Source of the DNA: Platanthera guangdongensis
Taxonomy: Eukaryota; Streptophyta; Magnoliopsida; Asparagales; Orchidaceae
Assembly (NCBI GenBank): GCA_039583875.1
Contig: CM077165.1
Location: 76,372,757 to 76,436,756, forward strand
DNA length: 64,000 nt
Reading direction: 5' to 3'
Positions 11,666 to 23,614 of this stretch are shown here, in pieces. The notes beneath the pieces are model-generated. The model saw nothing but the letters and a program-made list of their open reading frames with translations. It was not told where the DNA came from and did no database searches. The translations under genes were made by a program, and so were the position numbers. The stretch's first letter is position 1; every line of letters begins with the position of its first letter.

Positions 11666-14600
11666 TTGCAGGAATGTCCAAAGACCACCAAAACGCCAAT
11701 CTGGTACTTGGACAGTGGATGCTCCCGGCACATGACTGGGACAAGAAGCCTGCTGTGTGATTACACTCCAGTCGAGAATGGACCCAAAGTCATCTTTGGA
11801 GGGTCAGATCGAGGAATCACCAAAGGTTACAGTATGATTTCCAACGGTATAATCTCTATCACCGACGTGGCTTATGTTGAAGGGTTAAACCATAACCTGA
11901 TCAGTGTAAGTCAGTTATGTGACAAAGGTTATGACGTTAAGTTCTGCAAGGATAAATGTCTGATAATTTCATGTGCTTCTTCTGAGACAGTATTAACAAG
12001 CATTAGGAGCAGAAATATCTTCTGCTTAAATTTTCTCAGTTTAGATTCATCTACCCCCGTATGCCTTGTGGCAACAGGCAGTGCATCTCTTTGTGAACAA
12101 TGGCACAAGAGATTGGCACATATTAATTTCAAAATAATTAGTATGCTGTTTTCTAAAAACTTAGTAAGGGATGCTCCCGTTATCAAGTGCATCAAAGATA
12201 GCCCCTGTCCTGCATGCCAGATGGGCAAACAGACTCGGGCTACGTTTAAGAGCATTGCAGACAAAGACTCTTCCCGATGTCTTTATCTTCTTCATATGGA
12301 CTTGTTTGGTCCAATGCAAGTTCATAGCTTAGGAGGCAAGTCCTATACGCTAGTGATAGTTGATGATCATTCTCGGTTTACATGGGTGTTCTTCTTAAAA
12401 CAAAAGTCGGATACGTTTGACATCTTCACTAGTTTTGTCAAGCAGATTCAGAACGAATTTAACTGCCCAGTGGTCAAAATCATAAGTGACCATGGAACAG
12501 AATTCGAATCAGGTTCTATGACAGAGGTTTGTGAAGAACAAGGTATCTTTCATGAGTTTTCCTCCCCGCGCACTCCTCAGCAAAATGGAGTTGCGGAGAG
12601 GAGAAATAGAACTCTCATTGAAACCTGCATGACAATGTTGAAAGACGCTTCTCTCCCAGAATACTTCTGGGCAGAGGCGGTCAATACAGCTTGTCATGTA
12701 CAAAACCGAGCATTGATCAACAAGCAACATCGTAAGACGCCTTATGAGCTACTGTGAGGCAGGAAACCAACCATGTTCTACTTGAGGATCTTTGGTTGCA
12801 GATGCTATGTACTGAATAATGGGAAGTACCCGCGTACTAAATTTGGTGAAAAATGCTTCGAAGGCATATTCATGGGCTATAGTTCCCACAGTCGGGCATA
12901 TAGGGTCTTCAATAAGAAGACCCTAGTGGTAGAAGAATCAATTAATGTTGTATTTGATGAAGGAAGTTTGCTTAACAACAATTCTTCCAGTGGTATTCTT
13001 GAAGATGTAGGTGCACGACTTGAACAGCTGAGTCTCGATGAGACCGCTAAAGATGAAATTCCTAAGTACGTCAAAGTTTCCACCTCAACGTCAACTGGGG
13101 CTGTTGAAGATCAAAATGGAACAAATCTCTTAGAAGAAAGAGAAGCCCAAGAAGTAGTCGAAGCTCCAGACGCCAGACTTCTAGAGCTCCGGCACGTGAG
13201 GGATCATCCTAGAGATCAGATTATCGGAGATCCTCGTGATGGTGTCAGAACTCGAAGAGGTACTATTAACGAGATTTTGCATCTTAGCTTCCTGTCACAT
13301 GTTGAGCCAAAGAAGTTCGACGAGGCGAATAAAGATGCGGCATGGATTTTGGCCATGCAAGATGAACTACATCAATTCGAACGATGTAACGTTTGGACGC
13401 TGGTTCCCAGACCACACAAGCAGAATGTGATTGGCACCAAGTGGATCTTCAGAAACAAACTGGATGAACATGGTGTCATCATAAAGAACAAGGCCAGGCT
13501 GGTGGCTCAAGGTTACAGACAGGAGGAGGGGATTGACTTCGACCAGACCTTTGCACCAGTGGCAAGGCTCGAGGCAATCAGATTGTTCCTGGCGTATGAT
13601 TCGCACAAAGGATTCACAGTCTATCAAATGGATGTGAAATCGGCATTCTTGAACGGAGACCTAAAGGAGGAAGTATACGTCGCTCAACCCCCAGGTTTTG
13701 TCAATCCTACTTATCCCAATCATGTATATTTTCTTAATAAAGCTTTATATGGTTTAAAACAAGTTCCACGAGCTTGGTATGAGACTTTATCTAGTTTTCT
13801 TCTTGAGAACAAGTTCTCTAGAGGTAAAATAGATAAGACATTGTTTCTCAGGGAAGTCAAAGGCAAGATTTTGCTAGTGCAAATCTATGTCGATGACATA
13901 ATATTCGGCTCAACGGACAATAATCTCTGCAAAAAGTTTTCCAAACTTATGCAAGGAAAGTTTGAAATGAGCAGTATAGGAGAGCTAAAGTATTTCTTGG
14001 GACTTCAAGTGAAACAGTCTGAGGATGGAATCTTCATCTCTCAGACGAAGTTCACAAATGAACTCCTCAAGAAATTCGGCATGGAGAGTGCAACCTCTAT
14101 GAGGACTCCAATGGGATCCACTATGTCTCTAGATAAGGATGAGAAAGGTAAACCTTTCGATGAAACCAAATACAGAAGCATCATTGGATCCCTGCTCTAC
14201 CTTACTGCCAGTAGACCGGATATCATGTTCTCCACATGTGTCAGTGCCCGATATCAGGTGAACACTAAGGAGTCTTACTATGTCGCTGCAAAGCGAATTC
14301 TAAGATACCTTAAAGGTACTCCCAATCTTGGCTTGTGGTACCCGAGAAACAATGATGTCGAGCTAATAGGTTTTTCAGATGCTGATTTTGCAGGGAGTAG
14401 GGATGACAGGAAAAGCACTTCCGGGAGGTTTCAATTCCTCGGAAGAAGGCTTATCTCATGGAACAGCAAGATGCAGAATTGTGTAGCTACCTCCACAGCA
14501 GAGTCTGAGTACATCTCGGCAGGCAGCTATTGCGCACAACTCCTATGGATCAGAAACCAGTTAGCCGACTACGACCTTCAGTTCAAGGAAGTACCAATGT

Positions 14601-14833
14601 ACTGCGACTCCTCCAGTGCAATTGCAATTGCCAACAATCTGGTATCGCACAGCAGAACGAAGCATATTGAAGTGCGCTACCACTTCATTCGGGAGCACGT
14701 GGAGAACAAGGACATCTCTCTCTGTTATGTCCCCACGGACAAGCAGATTGCAGACATATTCACAATGCCCTTAGACGAAACCAAGTTCAGTCTTTTCAAA
14801 ACTGAATTGGGGATGCTAAACTATGAGGAATGA
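11666..14833 (+). pseudogene. SirC pol polyprotein, one stop codon
   Basis: About 1055 codons in a single frame, interrupted only by TGA at 12755. Domains in order: protease with WYLDSGCSRHMTG (near 11700); GAG-pre-integrase zinc region (HKRLAHI...CPACQMG, near 12100-12230); integrase core with Asp in HMDLFGP, Asp in ISDHGTEFE and Glu in NGVAERRNRT (12295-12620); reverse transcriptase from [11 protein letters not shown] (13437), through [12 protein letters not shown] and [11 protein letters not shown] (near 13885); RNase H with [15 protein letters not shown] and [13 protein letters not shown] (14375-14690). All catalytic residues I looked for are present. It lies in a different frame from the gag end. 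The lone TGA makes it non-functional unless read through. Confidence 0.93.
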
Positions 14834-15137
14834 AGACTACCGAAGCTTCAGGCTCGTGCATCTAGGAGGAGCCTCTGCCCGGAACTCAAGTGAGAGCACA
14901 AGTGCAAGACCTGAGGGGGAGCAAGGGGTCAAATGCAACAAACTCAGATTTGCAGATGCCGAAAAGGGGGAGATTACCCTCTCGGCTACGGCTAAGGTGG
15001 CTCCACGTTTGCTCTCACGAAATTGGTACTGGTAATGGATATCTCTCTCACCTCAATTTCCAGTTTATGATTTTCATTCCCATACGCTCTATTCACCTTA
15101 GCTTGTAGGGTTTAGGCTTCTTCAAATAGGGGGAGAT
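14834..15137 (+). other. SirC 3' untranslated region with several purine tracts
   Basis: No gene. Besides the LTR-adjacent tract AAATAGGGGGAGAT (15124-15137) there is an internal copy AAAAGGGGGAGATT near 14963 and a looser GAGGGGGAGCAAGGGG near 14910. Multiple polypurine tracts before the 3' LTR are a described Sirevirus trait. Confidence 0.8.
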
Positions 15138-16253
15138 TGTTGGGTATTGTATCCACAACGTACCTGATTTGAAGAAGCCCCTGAACAAGCTAAGGTAAAT
15201 AGACAATGTATTTGATAAAATATTTCAAGTTGTGCTTGCAGTTATTCCACGCTAAGTGCACACAAATGTCAGGGTGCAGTAGGTCAATATACACGGGTCT
15301 GCACGACGTAATCCCTTGTTGAGCAGATCAGTGTGTTGGCCTACGTGTACTCTCTCTATTGGAGTGTACTTATTTTCAAGTACAGGGCTGTGATATTGCA
15401 AGAGCAGACAAGGAGCAAGGATGGGTCAAAGAGCAGTCCATGGGCGGAGAGACGAAAAATCGTCTAAGTGTTAATCGACGAGAATCACCAAGTGATTCTC
15501 GCCGATTCGGCGAGAATCATCAAGTGATTCTCGCCGATTCGGTGAGAATCATCAAGTGATTCTCGCCGATTCGGGGAGAATCACTAGTGATTCTCGCTGA
15601 ATCGTCGAGAATCACTAGCTGATTCTCGCCGTCTCCTTCCGGTGAAAATAGTGCGTGCAACCAAGTCAACTTCATCGAGAATCATCTTTGATTCTCGCCG
15701 AATCGTGATTCTGAGAATCACCTTTGATTCTCGACGATTCGACGAGACTCACCTTCGATTCTCGCCGATTTTGACTTGGGCGAATTCTAGATCCCGCTGG
15801 ACCGGACTCTGCCGCTGGTGCTGTTTTGAACCGGGGTTAGGGTTTCTTCAGGTGGGACCCATAACGGTTATAATGGAGTATTTCCACCGTATAAATATAC
15901 GCGTATTTTGAACAGAAAGGAGACACAGAAAAATCTACGAAGCAGAGCCGCCGACGTGACCTAGATCGCAATACCTCCGCCGCCGCCGTCGCCGCTCGTG
16001 CTAGTTGGTCGCCGCCTTTGATCGAGATTCTTCCAGATCTCCCGGCGACAGAAGCCTAGCCAAGCATAGCGTCTCACGCGTCTAACCAGAGATCCCTTGT
16101 CTCTTGATTTGTTGATCGGGAAAACTTTTCCCGTCCGAATCGATCGAGACGATCGATCCTAGTGTGACCGTTGGAAGACCTTACTAGCTTTGCTACGAAG
16201 TCTGAATCTCCAAAGTACAGCAGCCGCACACCGTTGTCGCCGCCTATCCCGAG
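15138..16253 (+). repeat. SirC 3' LTR, segment 1
   Basis: TGTTGGGTATTG onward, matching the 5' LTR up to CGCCTATCCCGAG, where SirA-1 is inserted. The uninterrupted site is visible in the 5' LTR at about 8758-8775 (CCTATCCCGAGAACCAAGCC). Confidence 0.95.
15475..15770 (+). repeat. SirC 3' LTR palindrome array, eight units
   Basis: Same GAGAATCA...TGATTCTC unit as at 8062-8290, but I count eight units. The two extra units are in the first group, and one contains the shortened palindrome GAATCACTAGTGATTC. Confidence 0.88.
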
Positions 16254-17749
16254 TGTTGGAACACCCTATTACTAATTTGGGTCAGGATCACTATGTCTCT
16301 AGGAACCTTTGCTTGACCTTCTGTATAGCTCAATAGGTCGATTAGAATTGAGTCTAAGGGTTAGATGTCTAGGTTTGGAAGCTGCCCTGAAGACTAAGAT
16401 TTTGTATTTGGAGACTAAGTCATATCGTCGAGCTCAGCACGACGATTCGTCGAACTCCGGTCGACGATCGTCTAGCTAAACTTCGACAGATCATCGAACT
16501 CCATTCGACGATCGCTGAGCTCAACTTCATTATATCGTCGAACTCCATTCGATGATCGGTGAGCTCAGGTCGACGATTTTGACTCTGCGTTGGATCTTTA
16601 TCTCTGAGCTCAGTTCGACGATCTTGGAGCTCAGATCGACGATACTTTGCTGCTGTATATTTCCAGATCGCTGAGCTCAGCTCGACGATAGCAGAGCTCA
16701 GTTCGACGATTTAAGATAACTTGCAGGATGTTTCTACATTCAAATTCAAATCAGTTAGGAGTTATTCTGCAATTAATTCAGAGATTTCCTAGCCATTTTC
16801 ATTCATTTCTGGACCAAGTTTCAAGGGATTTTTAAAGGAATATTTCTGTGGACTTTCCTCCAGAAAAGATTATGCAATTAAGGATGCAATTAATGCAGGC
16901 CAACGGCTATTCTTCTCAGAGAGAATGTTATATTCAGTACCAGAGAATAAAAGACAGAATTTTTGAATCTCACAGAATACAGATTACAGAGAGACATTCA
17001 AAAAATCTTCTGTCTCAAAGAATTCTGAAGAACACACATCCAAGGAGATCAAGCTTTCTCAAATCCTCAGATCTCTTTAGTTTTCAAAGTGTTCAAGGCC
17101 AACATATTTCCAGACTCCAGACATTCAACATTTCAGCTATTGCTGAAATCATCCATTGCTGGAGCTCAATCTTTGAAGGCCTATCACCCTCAGCAAAGCT
17201 TTTCTTCCTGAAGATCTCAAGGATTCAGGAGGAGCTTTGACATCAACAATCCACATAGTCTTCTCAGTTGTTTGAGAAAGAGCAGACTGCCATCACTCTC
17301 TCACCCCCACTCTGTAAAGGGTTTCTCAAACTCCCTTCAAAAGTTGAGCTTGGTTTTTGAGCACCTTGTCAAAAGCTCATTGGTGGCAAGACACCTGATC
17401 AAAAAATCTGCCTTGGTTTTTGAGCACCTTATCAAAAGCTCATTGGTGCCCAGGACACCTGATCAACTCATCCTGCAGTGGATTCCTACCTAGGGTGGTA
17501 GAAGAGTGGATGTACCCAAGTTTAGGGGAACCACTATATTTCCTTGTGTCTTCTGGTTTTGCTTGTGTTTATGTTTGTTTCTGGCCTTGATTTTTCTGTG
17601 CTTAATTTTTGTTTAACTTAGTGCTGTGATTAGATTTATTATTGCTTCCCTGCTCACACATATTACAATAATTGTTGTAAAAAGTTTCAAAGCACCATAT
17701 ACTCTATTCACCCCCCCTCTAGAGTATATCAGATCTAGCTGCACTTTCA
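16254..17749 (+). repeat. 5' LTR of SirA-1 (1496 bp)
   Basis: TGTTGGAACACC to GCACTTTCA, followed at once by the primer site. The U3 palindrome array is at 16424-16710. The last 50 bases (CTCTATTCACCCCC, CTCTAGAGTATATC) are shared with SirB. Confidence 0.95.
16424..16710 (+). repeat. Palindrome array in the SirA-1 5' LTR
   Basis: About nine variants of TCGTCGA...TCGACGA with GCTCAG/ACTCCA spacers. The same array is in the 3' LTR at 27049-27335. Confidence 0.88.
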
Positions 17750-17751
17750 AT

Positions 17752-17763
17752 TGGTATCAAAGC
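17752..17763 (+). other. Primer binding site of SirA-1
   Basis: TGGTATCAAAGC, two bases after the LTR end; initiator Met-tRNA type. Confidence 0.9.
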
Positions 17764-17882
17764 CAGGTTGGTTAAACATACCATACCTGATTGGTTATAC
17801 AGGCTAACACCTGAACCCAAAGATCCCAAATTAGATCTGTTTTCCTTTGGTATTTTATTATTAGATTTTGTTTTCACAAATC

Positions 17883-19500
17883 ATGGCCCAAAACAAAGAT
17901 TATGCTAGCACCAGACCTCCAGTGTGCAATCTATCCAAGTTTGCACTTTGGAAAGCAAGGATTAGGCTTTACATGAATTCTATTGACGAAGATATCTTTA
18001 ATTCTGTTTTGACAGTATGTCCAAGACCCCCAGAGAACACAAGCACAAATGTTGTGCCACCTCCATCAGGAACAGATGCTGACATCAAGAGATGGAAGGT
18101 AGCTGATGCCAAGGCTATGAACATCTTGGCCCAGGCAATGTCTGATGACATATTTCAAAAGGTAGCTGAATGTAATTCAGCCAAGGAAATTTGGGACAAA
18201 CTCTGAGAAATAGTCTCAGGCTCAGCTGATGAGAGAAAGGATAGAAGATCCCATCTCATCTCTCAATATGAGAATTTCAAGCAGGGAGAGACTGAGTCAG
18301 TGGGAGACATGTACAACAGGCTAAGTCTAATTGTCAGTGAACTCAGGACATTGGACAAAGAGATCTCTCTAACTGAACTTAATGACAAGATCCTAATGTG
18401 CTTCCCCAGCACTTAGGATTCAAGAATCTGGCCAATTAAGGATGCCAGAAGTCTGAATGAGATCACTACTGAAGCTCTATTGGGTAAGCTCAAATCTTAT
18501 GAGCTACTCATCAAAAATAGAGAGGAAGAACAGAAGGCTGCCTCACCAGCCACAAGAAAATAGAAGACCATAGCCTTCAAGGCAACTGATGATCTACCTG
18601 AAGATAAAGCCACAGGCAATGATGAACTACTCAGCTTGTTGGCCAAAAGATTCTACAAAATGGCCAGAAAGGACTTCAGAAGAAGATCATACAAGGAGCA
18701 GGATAAGCCAAGGTATGACAAGTCCATTAGTAATAATAAAGACATTATTTGCTTTGCTTGCAGGAAACCAGGGCACATAGTTCCTGACTGTCCAGAGAAC
18801 AAGAATAAGGACAGAAGGGACAGGAAAGAAAGAAGAAAGGAGAAAGACTCCAAAAGGAATGTCAATGGCAAACCTTCTTCAAGCAAAAATAAGCATACAA
18901 GAAAAGGGTTTGTTGCTGAATCCTGGAGTGAGACTGAAGAAGAGTCAGAAGCCTCATCCAGCTCCAGTGATGATGAGGATGATGCAGAAGAAAAGGAGTT
19001 CTGCATGATGGCAATCAATGCCTCACAGCACAATTCAGAGGAAGAGGAGTCAGAGTCAGACTCAGAGACTCAACCTGAAGAAGATCAGGTAATTGGTTCT
19101 TTTGATTTTAGTTCAGAGGATTTTAAATCTGAATTTAAAGCACTGTGTTTAGACCTGCTAAAGTCTGAGAGAAAGAGATTATCTCTCTCAGAAATCAATT
19201 ATCTGAACACAATACTTCTAAAGTCAGAAAACCTCAAACTCTCTCAGGAGTTGGAGTGTTGTAGGGAACAGATAGCTTCACTGAAAAGTGAGCTCTCTGA
19301 GGCCAAGAAGCTTGAAGAATCCCTTCAATGGGAGAAGCATCAAGCTGATGGACATCACAAGCACAGTGAACTCCAGATTCAACAGTACACTGGGCTTGGG
19401 TGCTTCATCCAGCCAACCTATAGTCCTAACAACTCCAATCAAATTCATTTCTGAACAAAGGAAAGGGAGTTGTAGAGGTTGCTAGGAAAAATTCTGATCT
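17883..19500 (+). pseudogene. SirA-1 gag
   Basis: Capsid protein. The ATG at 17883 starts MAQNKDYAS, matching the SirB-2 gag start at 52229. The UBN2-type region is followed by a CCHC knuckle (CFACRKPGHIVPDC, near 18750), then a basic stretch, an acidic Ser/Glu-rich stretch and a coiled-coil-like segment. In-frame stops at 18204 (TGA), 18414 (TAG) and 18561 (TAG) all sit where the SirB-2 copy has a coding triplet one transition or so away. A frameshift near 19327 changes frame before LGLGASS. Not functional as it stands. Confidence 0.88.
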
Positions 19501-19527
19501 GCCTCAGAAAACTAAGTCCCAGCAGAA

Positions 19528-19755
19528 ATCGTCGAACGGAGATCGACGATCGCGCGAATGAAGATCGACGATCGCCGAACGCAGCTGACGATCTCAGGCA
19601 AAATCGTCGAACGCAGATCGACGATCTCAGCCAAAGTCGTCGAACGCAGGTCTACGATCTCAAATACCGACCTCACCATAGTCGACCGTCGAATGGAGCT
19701 CGACGATCTGACCCAAGATCGTCGAACGCAGCTCCAAGATGTCGAACAGAGGTCA
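19528..19755 (+). repeat. Palindrome array at the SirA-1 gag-pol junction
   Basis: Five to seven copies of the type TCGTCGAACGCAGATCGACGAT, tightly spaced. The stretch is open in more than one frame, giving Arg/Ser/Asp-rich translations, so it may be a coded linker. SirB-2 has an array at the same place (53901-54150). Confidence 0.85.
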
Positions 19756-19958
19756 GAGCTCTGGAAAATTTTTCAAAGGTAAATCAAAATTGAATCCTAA
19801 GGGTCCTTCATCCCAAATCTTTAACCCTTATACTGAATGGATTTACCTCCAAGGAGATATCATCCTGAAGGATATAAGAGTCAACCTGGGATGTCTTTCA
19901 TTTCAGAATTTAAAGGTTATCAACCTATCCCAAGGTAAACTGGGTCAAAACAAATGAA

Positions 19959-22900
19959 TTGTCTTATGTGCAGGTGAAGACCTATCCAACATCTAACCAG
20001 CAATGGTATTTGGATAGTGGGTGCTCTAAGCACATGACAGGGAACAATGACAACCTCACATCCTTCAGAGCCAAGCTTGGACCCAAAGTTATCTTTGGTG
20101 ATTCAAACTTTGGACAAACTAAAGGATATGGTGCAGTCCAGATTGGTTCAGTAACTTTCAAGAAGGTAGCTTATGTGGAAGGACTGAAGCACAACCTAAT
20201 TAGCATCAGTTCAGCTGTGTGATGAAGGCTACCAGGTGACCTTCAGCAAAGCCTTATGCAAAATCAAGTCAGAGGACAACACAACTGTGTTGACAGGTAA
20301 AAGGAAAGGTAACATCTATCTAGTAGATTTTCTTTCAACTGATGTAGATATCTGCTTGTTTAATTCTGTCTGTAGACCAAATATTTTATGGCATAAGAGA
20401 TTAGGACACCTAAACCTTAGAACTATTGCTAGGCTATCCAAGGACAACCTTGTTAGAGGACTACCTTCTGGCCCCTACAAGAAGGAAGGACTCTGCAGGG
20501 CTTGTCAATAGGCAAGCAAACTAAAAACAGCTTTAAGTCACTTAATAAAGTGATTCACCTAGGATATTGTATCTGTTACACATGGATTTTTTTGGACCCA
20601 TCACAGTACAAAGCCTAGGAGGGAAATCCTACACTTTAGTAGTTGTAGATGACTTCTCTAGATTCACTTGGGTGTTCTTTCTAAGGAAGAAGTCTGATAA
20701 CTTTAAGTGTCTGACAGAGTTTCTAAATGTATACAGATTGAGTTCAATACTCACATTGCCCTGATTAGAAGTGATCATGGGACAGAGTTTGATTCTCCTC
20801 TTATGCAAGAGTTCTGTCAGAGTGAAGGGATCAGGCATACTTTCTCAGCTCCTAGAACTCCTCAACAAAATGGGGTAGCTGAAAGGAAAAATAGAACCCT
20901 TATTGAATCTGCCACTACATTGTTGTTAGATGCTCACCTTCCTCTATCCTTCTGGCAGAGGCAGTGAACACCTCCAACTATGTGCTGAACAGAAGTCTGA
21001 TACATAAACTAAAGGGAAAGACTCCCTATGAATTACTCAAAGGGAAGAAACCTTAAGTTGACTATTTTAGAGTCTTTGGTTGTATTTGCTACATTCACAA
21101 TAATGACAAGAAATATTTAGCAAAATTTCAAGCCAAAGCTGATGAAGGAGTGTTTCTGGGATACTCCATGATCAGCAAGGCCTATAGGGTCTATAATAAA
21201 TCATCTTTGAAAATTGAGGAATCTGTTCACATTTCATTTGATGAAACTAACATGTCTTTCAAGGAGAAGAATTCTTCTACCATAAAACCTTTGCAGGAAC
21301 ATTCTCTAGTTGAAGACTTGAACAAGCTACAGGTTACTCAAGAGGATGAAAGCAGTGAATATGAAGGAAATGCTCAACACATTGATAAACAACTTGAAGA
21401 GCCAGTTGTTATACCACAAGAGAAAACAACAACACAAGTTGGTGAACAATCAACACCCCCTGTTGATTTAGTAACATCAAGAGACCATCCAATTCCCAAA
21501 TAATTGGAGAAATCTCAGCTGGTGTGCAAACCAGAAAACAGGTCAACCAAAACTGTTGCACACCTGCTTCCTATCTCAAATTGAACCTCATTCCATTCAA
21601 GATGCAGAGCAAGATCCACACTGGATCATTACAATGCAAGAGAAGTTGCATCAATTTGAGAGAAACAAAGTATGGGAACTAGTGCCAAAGCCTAAGGATC
21701 ATTCCATTGTTGGAACAAAATGGGTATTCAGAAACAAACTGGATGATGAAGGAGTAATTATAAGGAACAAGGCAGGGCTAGTTGCTCAGGGATACTCTCA
21801 AGAGGAAGGAATCGACTACGACCAGACCTTTGCACCAGTTGCAAGATTAGAAGCCATCAGAATATTTCTAGCTTATACAGCTCATAAAGGCTTCAGAGTA
21901 TATCAGATGGATGTCAAAAGTGCTTTCCTGAATGGAGACATCAAAGAGGAAGTTTATGTCAGACAACCTTTAGGTTTTATCTCTCCAACTTTTCCTGATT
22001 ATGTTTTTAGATTGAATAAAGCATTATATGGTCTCAAGCAAGCTCCTAGAGCATGGTATGAGACCCTAGCATGCTTTCTCTTGGAAAATGGTTTTATAAG
22101 GGGTAGAGTAGACCAAACTCTTTTCATTAGAACCCATAAGTCCCATACCCTACTAGTACAAATTTATGTAGACGATATTATTTTTGGTTCTACTGACTCC
22201 AAATTGTGCAGAAGGTTTTCTAACCTGATGCATTCTAAATTTGAGATGAGTAGCATGGGTGAGCTATCCTTCTTCCTAGGATTGCAAGTCAAGCAACATG
22301 CTGAAGGCATCTTTATTTCTCAAACCAAATATGCAAATGAACTGGTTAAGAAATTTGGTATGTCTGAGGCATCTTGTATGAAAACACCCATGCCTACTAA
22401 TGCTGTATTGGATGCTGATGAACATGGGAAACCTATTGATCAGACAACATATAGAGCAATGATTGGCTCTTTACTGTATCTTATAGCTAGTAGACCAGAT
22501 ATAATGTTTGCTACATGTATATGTGCTAGGTTCCAAGTAAGCCCTAGAGAGTCACACCTAACTTTAGTAAAGAGGATTCTCAGATATGTTAAAAGTTGTC
22601 CAAATCTAGGTCTCTGGTATCCAAAAGATTTAGCATTTGATTTAACTGGATTCTCAGATGCTGATTATGCTGGATGCAGAATTGACAGGAAAAGCACCAG
22701 TGGAACTTGTCAGTTCCTTGGTGACAGACTTGTCTCTTGGTTTTGTAAGAAACAAACATTGTGTCAACTTCAACTGCTGAAGCTGAATATATGGCTGCAT
22801 GCAGTTGTTGTTCACAAATCTTGTGGATTCAATACCAACTCCTAGACTATGGCTACAACTTAGAGAAGTCTAAAATCTTTTGTGACAATACTAGTGTTAT

Positions 22901-23117
22901 TTCTATAGCTCAAAATCCAGTCCTCCATAGTAGGACAAAACACATAGAGATTAGGCATCATTTCTTAAGGGATAATGTTGAGAAGAATAAAATTGAACTA
23001 CACTATATCCCAACTGATTTGCAAAGGGGAGATATTTTCACCAAGCCATCGGATGAAAAGAAACACACCTTCTTCCTAAATCAGTTAGGAATGTTAGATG
23101 GAGGAAGTCTTAAATAA
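19959..23117 (+). pseudogene. SirA-1 pol polyprotein, frameshifted
   Basis: Copia pol in order: protease (WYLDSGCSKHMTG, near 20003), GAG-pre-integrase (HKRLGHLN, near 20390), integrase with HMDFFGP, RSDHGTEFD and NGVAERKNRT (20580-20900), reverse transcriptase (21710-22350, [11 protein letters not shown] near 22165) and RNase H ([31 protein letters not shown] to 23117). The RT block 21556-22845 is open. There are at least four frameshifts (near 20220, 20508, 20720, 22765) and a TAA near 21055. The upstream CAG|GTGAAG at 19971 resembles a splice acceptor. The real N-terminus is the gag-pol junction, not an ATG. Confidence 0.9.
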
Positions 23118-23202
23118 TATCCAAGATTTTGAAAGTTTAAAAATTGACCAAGATTAGGCAAACATTCTGATTTTTCTTAGTGTCTAGAATTTTTCTGATC
23201 TC

Positions 23203-23470
23203 TGAACTGCGCTCGACGATTTGCCCCAAGATCGTCGAATGGAGATCGACGATTTCCAAAAATCGTCGAACTGAGTTCAGCGTCTATCAGATGGTATGAG
23301 CTATCTCTTCCGGTCAACGATCGTCGAACGGCGCTCGACGATTATGTTCTCTGAACGATCGTCGAACAGAGCTCGACGCTCTCCAATATCGTCGAACGGA
23401 GATCGACGATGTTGAAGACTCTTAAGATTCCTTTAGAAGCCTCGATCGTCAAACTGAGTTCAACGATCTT
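23203..23470 (+). repeat. Palindrome array between pol and ORF3 in SirA-1
   Basis: Several GCTCGACGAT / ATCGTCGAAC pairs, for example around 23215-23255 and 23325-23410. It lies between the pol stop and the ORF3 start, where a promoter or splicing signal for ORF3 could be. Confidence 0.85.
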
Positions 23471-23585
23471 TCCAATTCTGCGTCGAACCCTAATATAAAA
23501 CTCATTTTTCGCCGTCGTTCTCTTTTGCGCTTTCGATTTCTCTGCAAGAATTTTCTTTCCCTCCAAACATTTCTACACTTGGTCG

Positions 23586-23608
23586 TTTTGTTTGTTGAAT
23601 TTTTGCAG
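23586..23608 (+). promoter_or_regulatory. Possible 3' splice site before SirA-1 ORF3
   Basis: A T-rich tract ending TTTTTGCAG at 23608, 6 bases before ATG 23615. A branch-point-like sequence may lie upstream but I cannot assign it. It matches the arrangement in SirB-1. Confidence 0.45.
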
Positions 23609-23614
23609 GTACCC

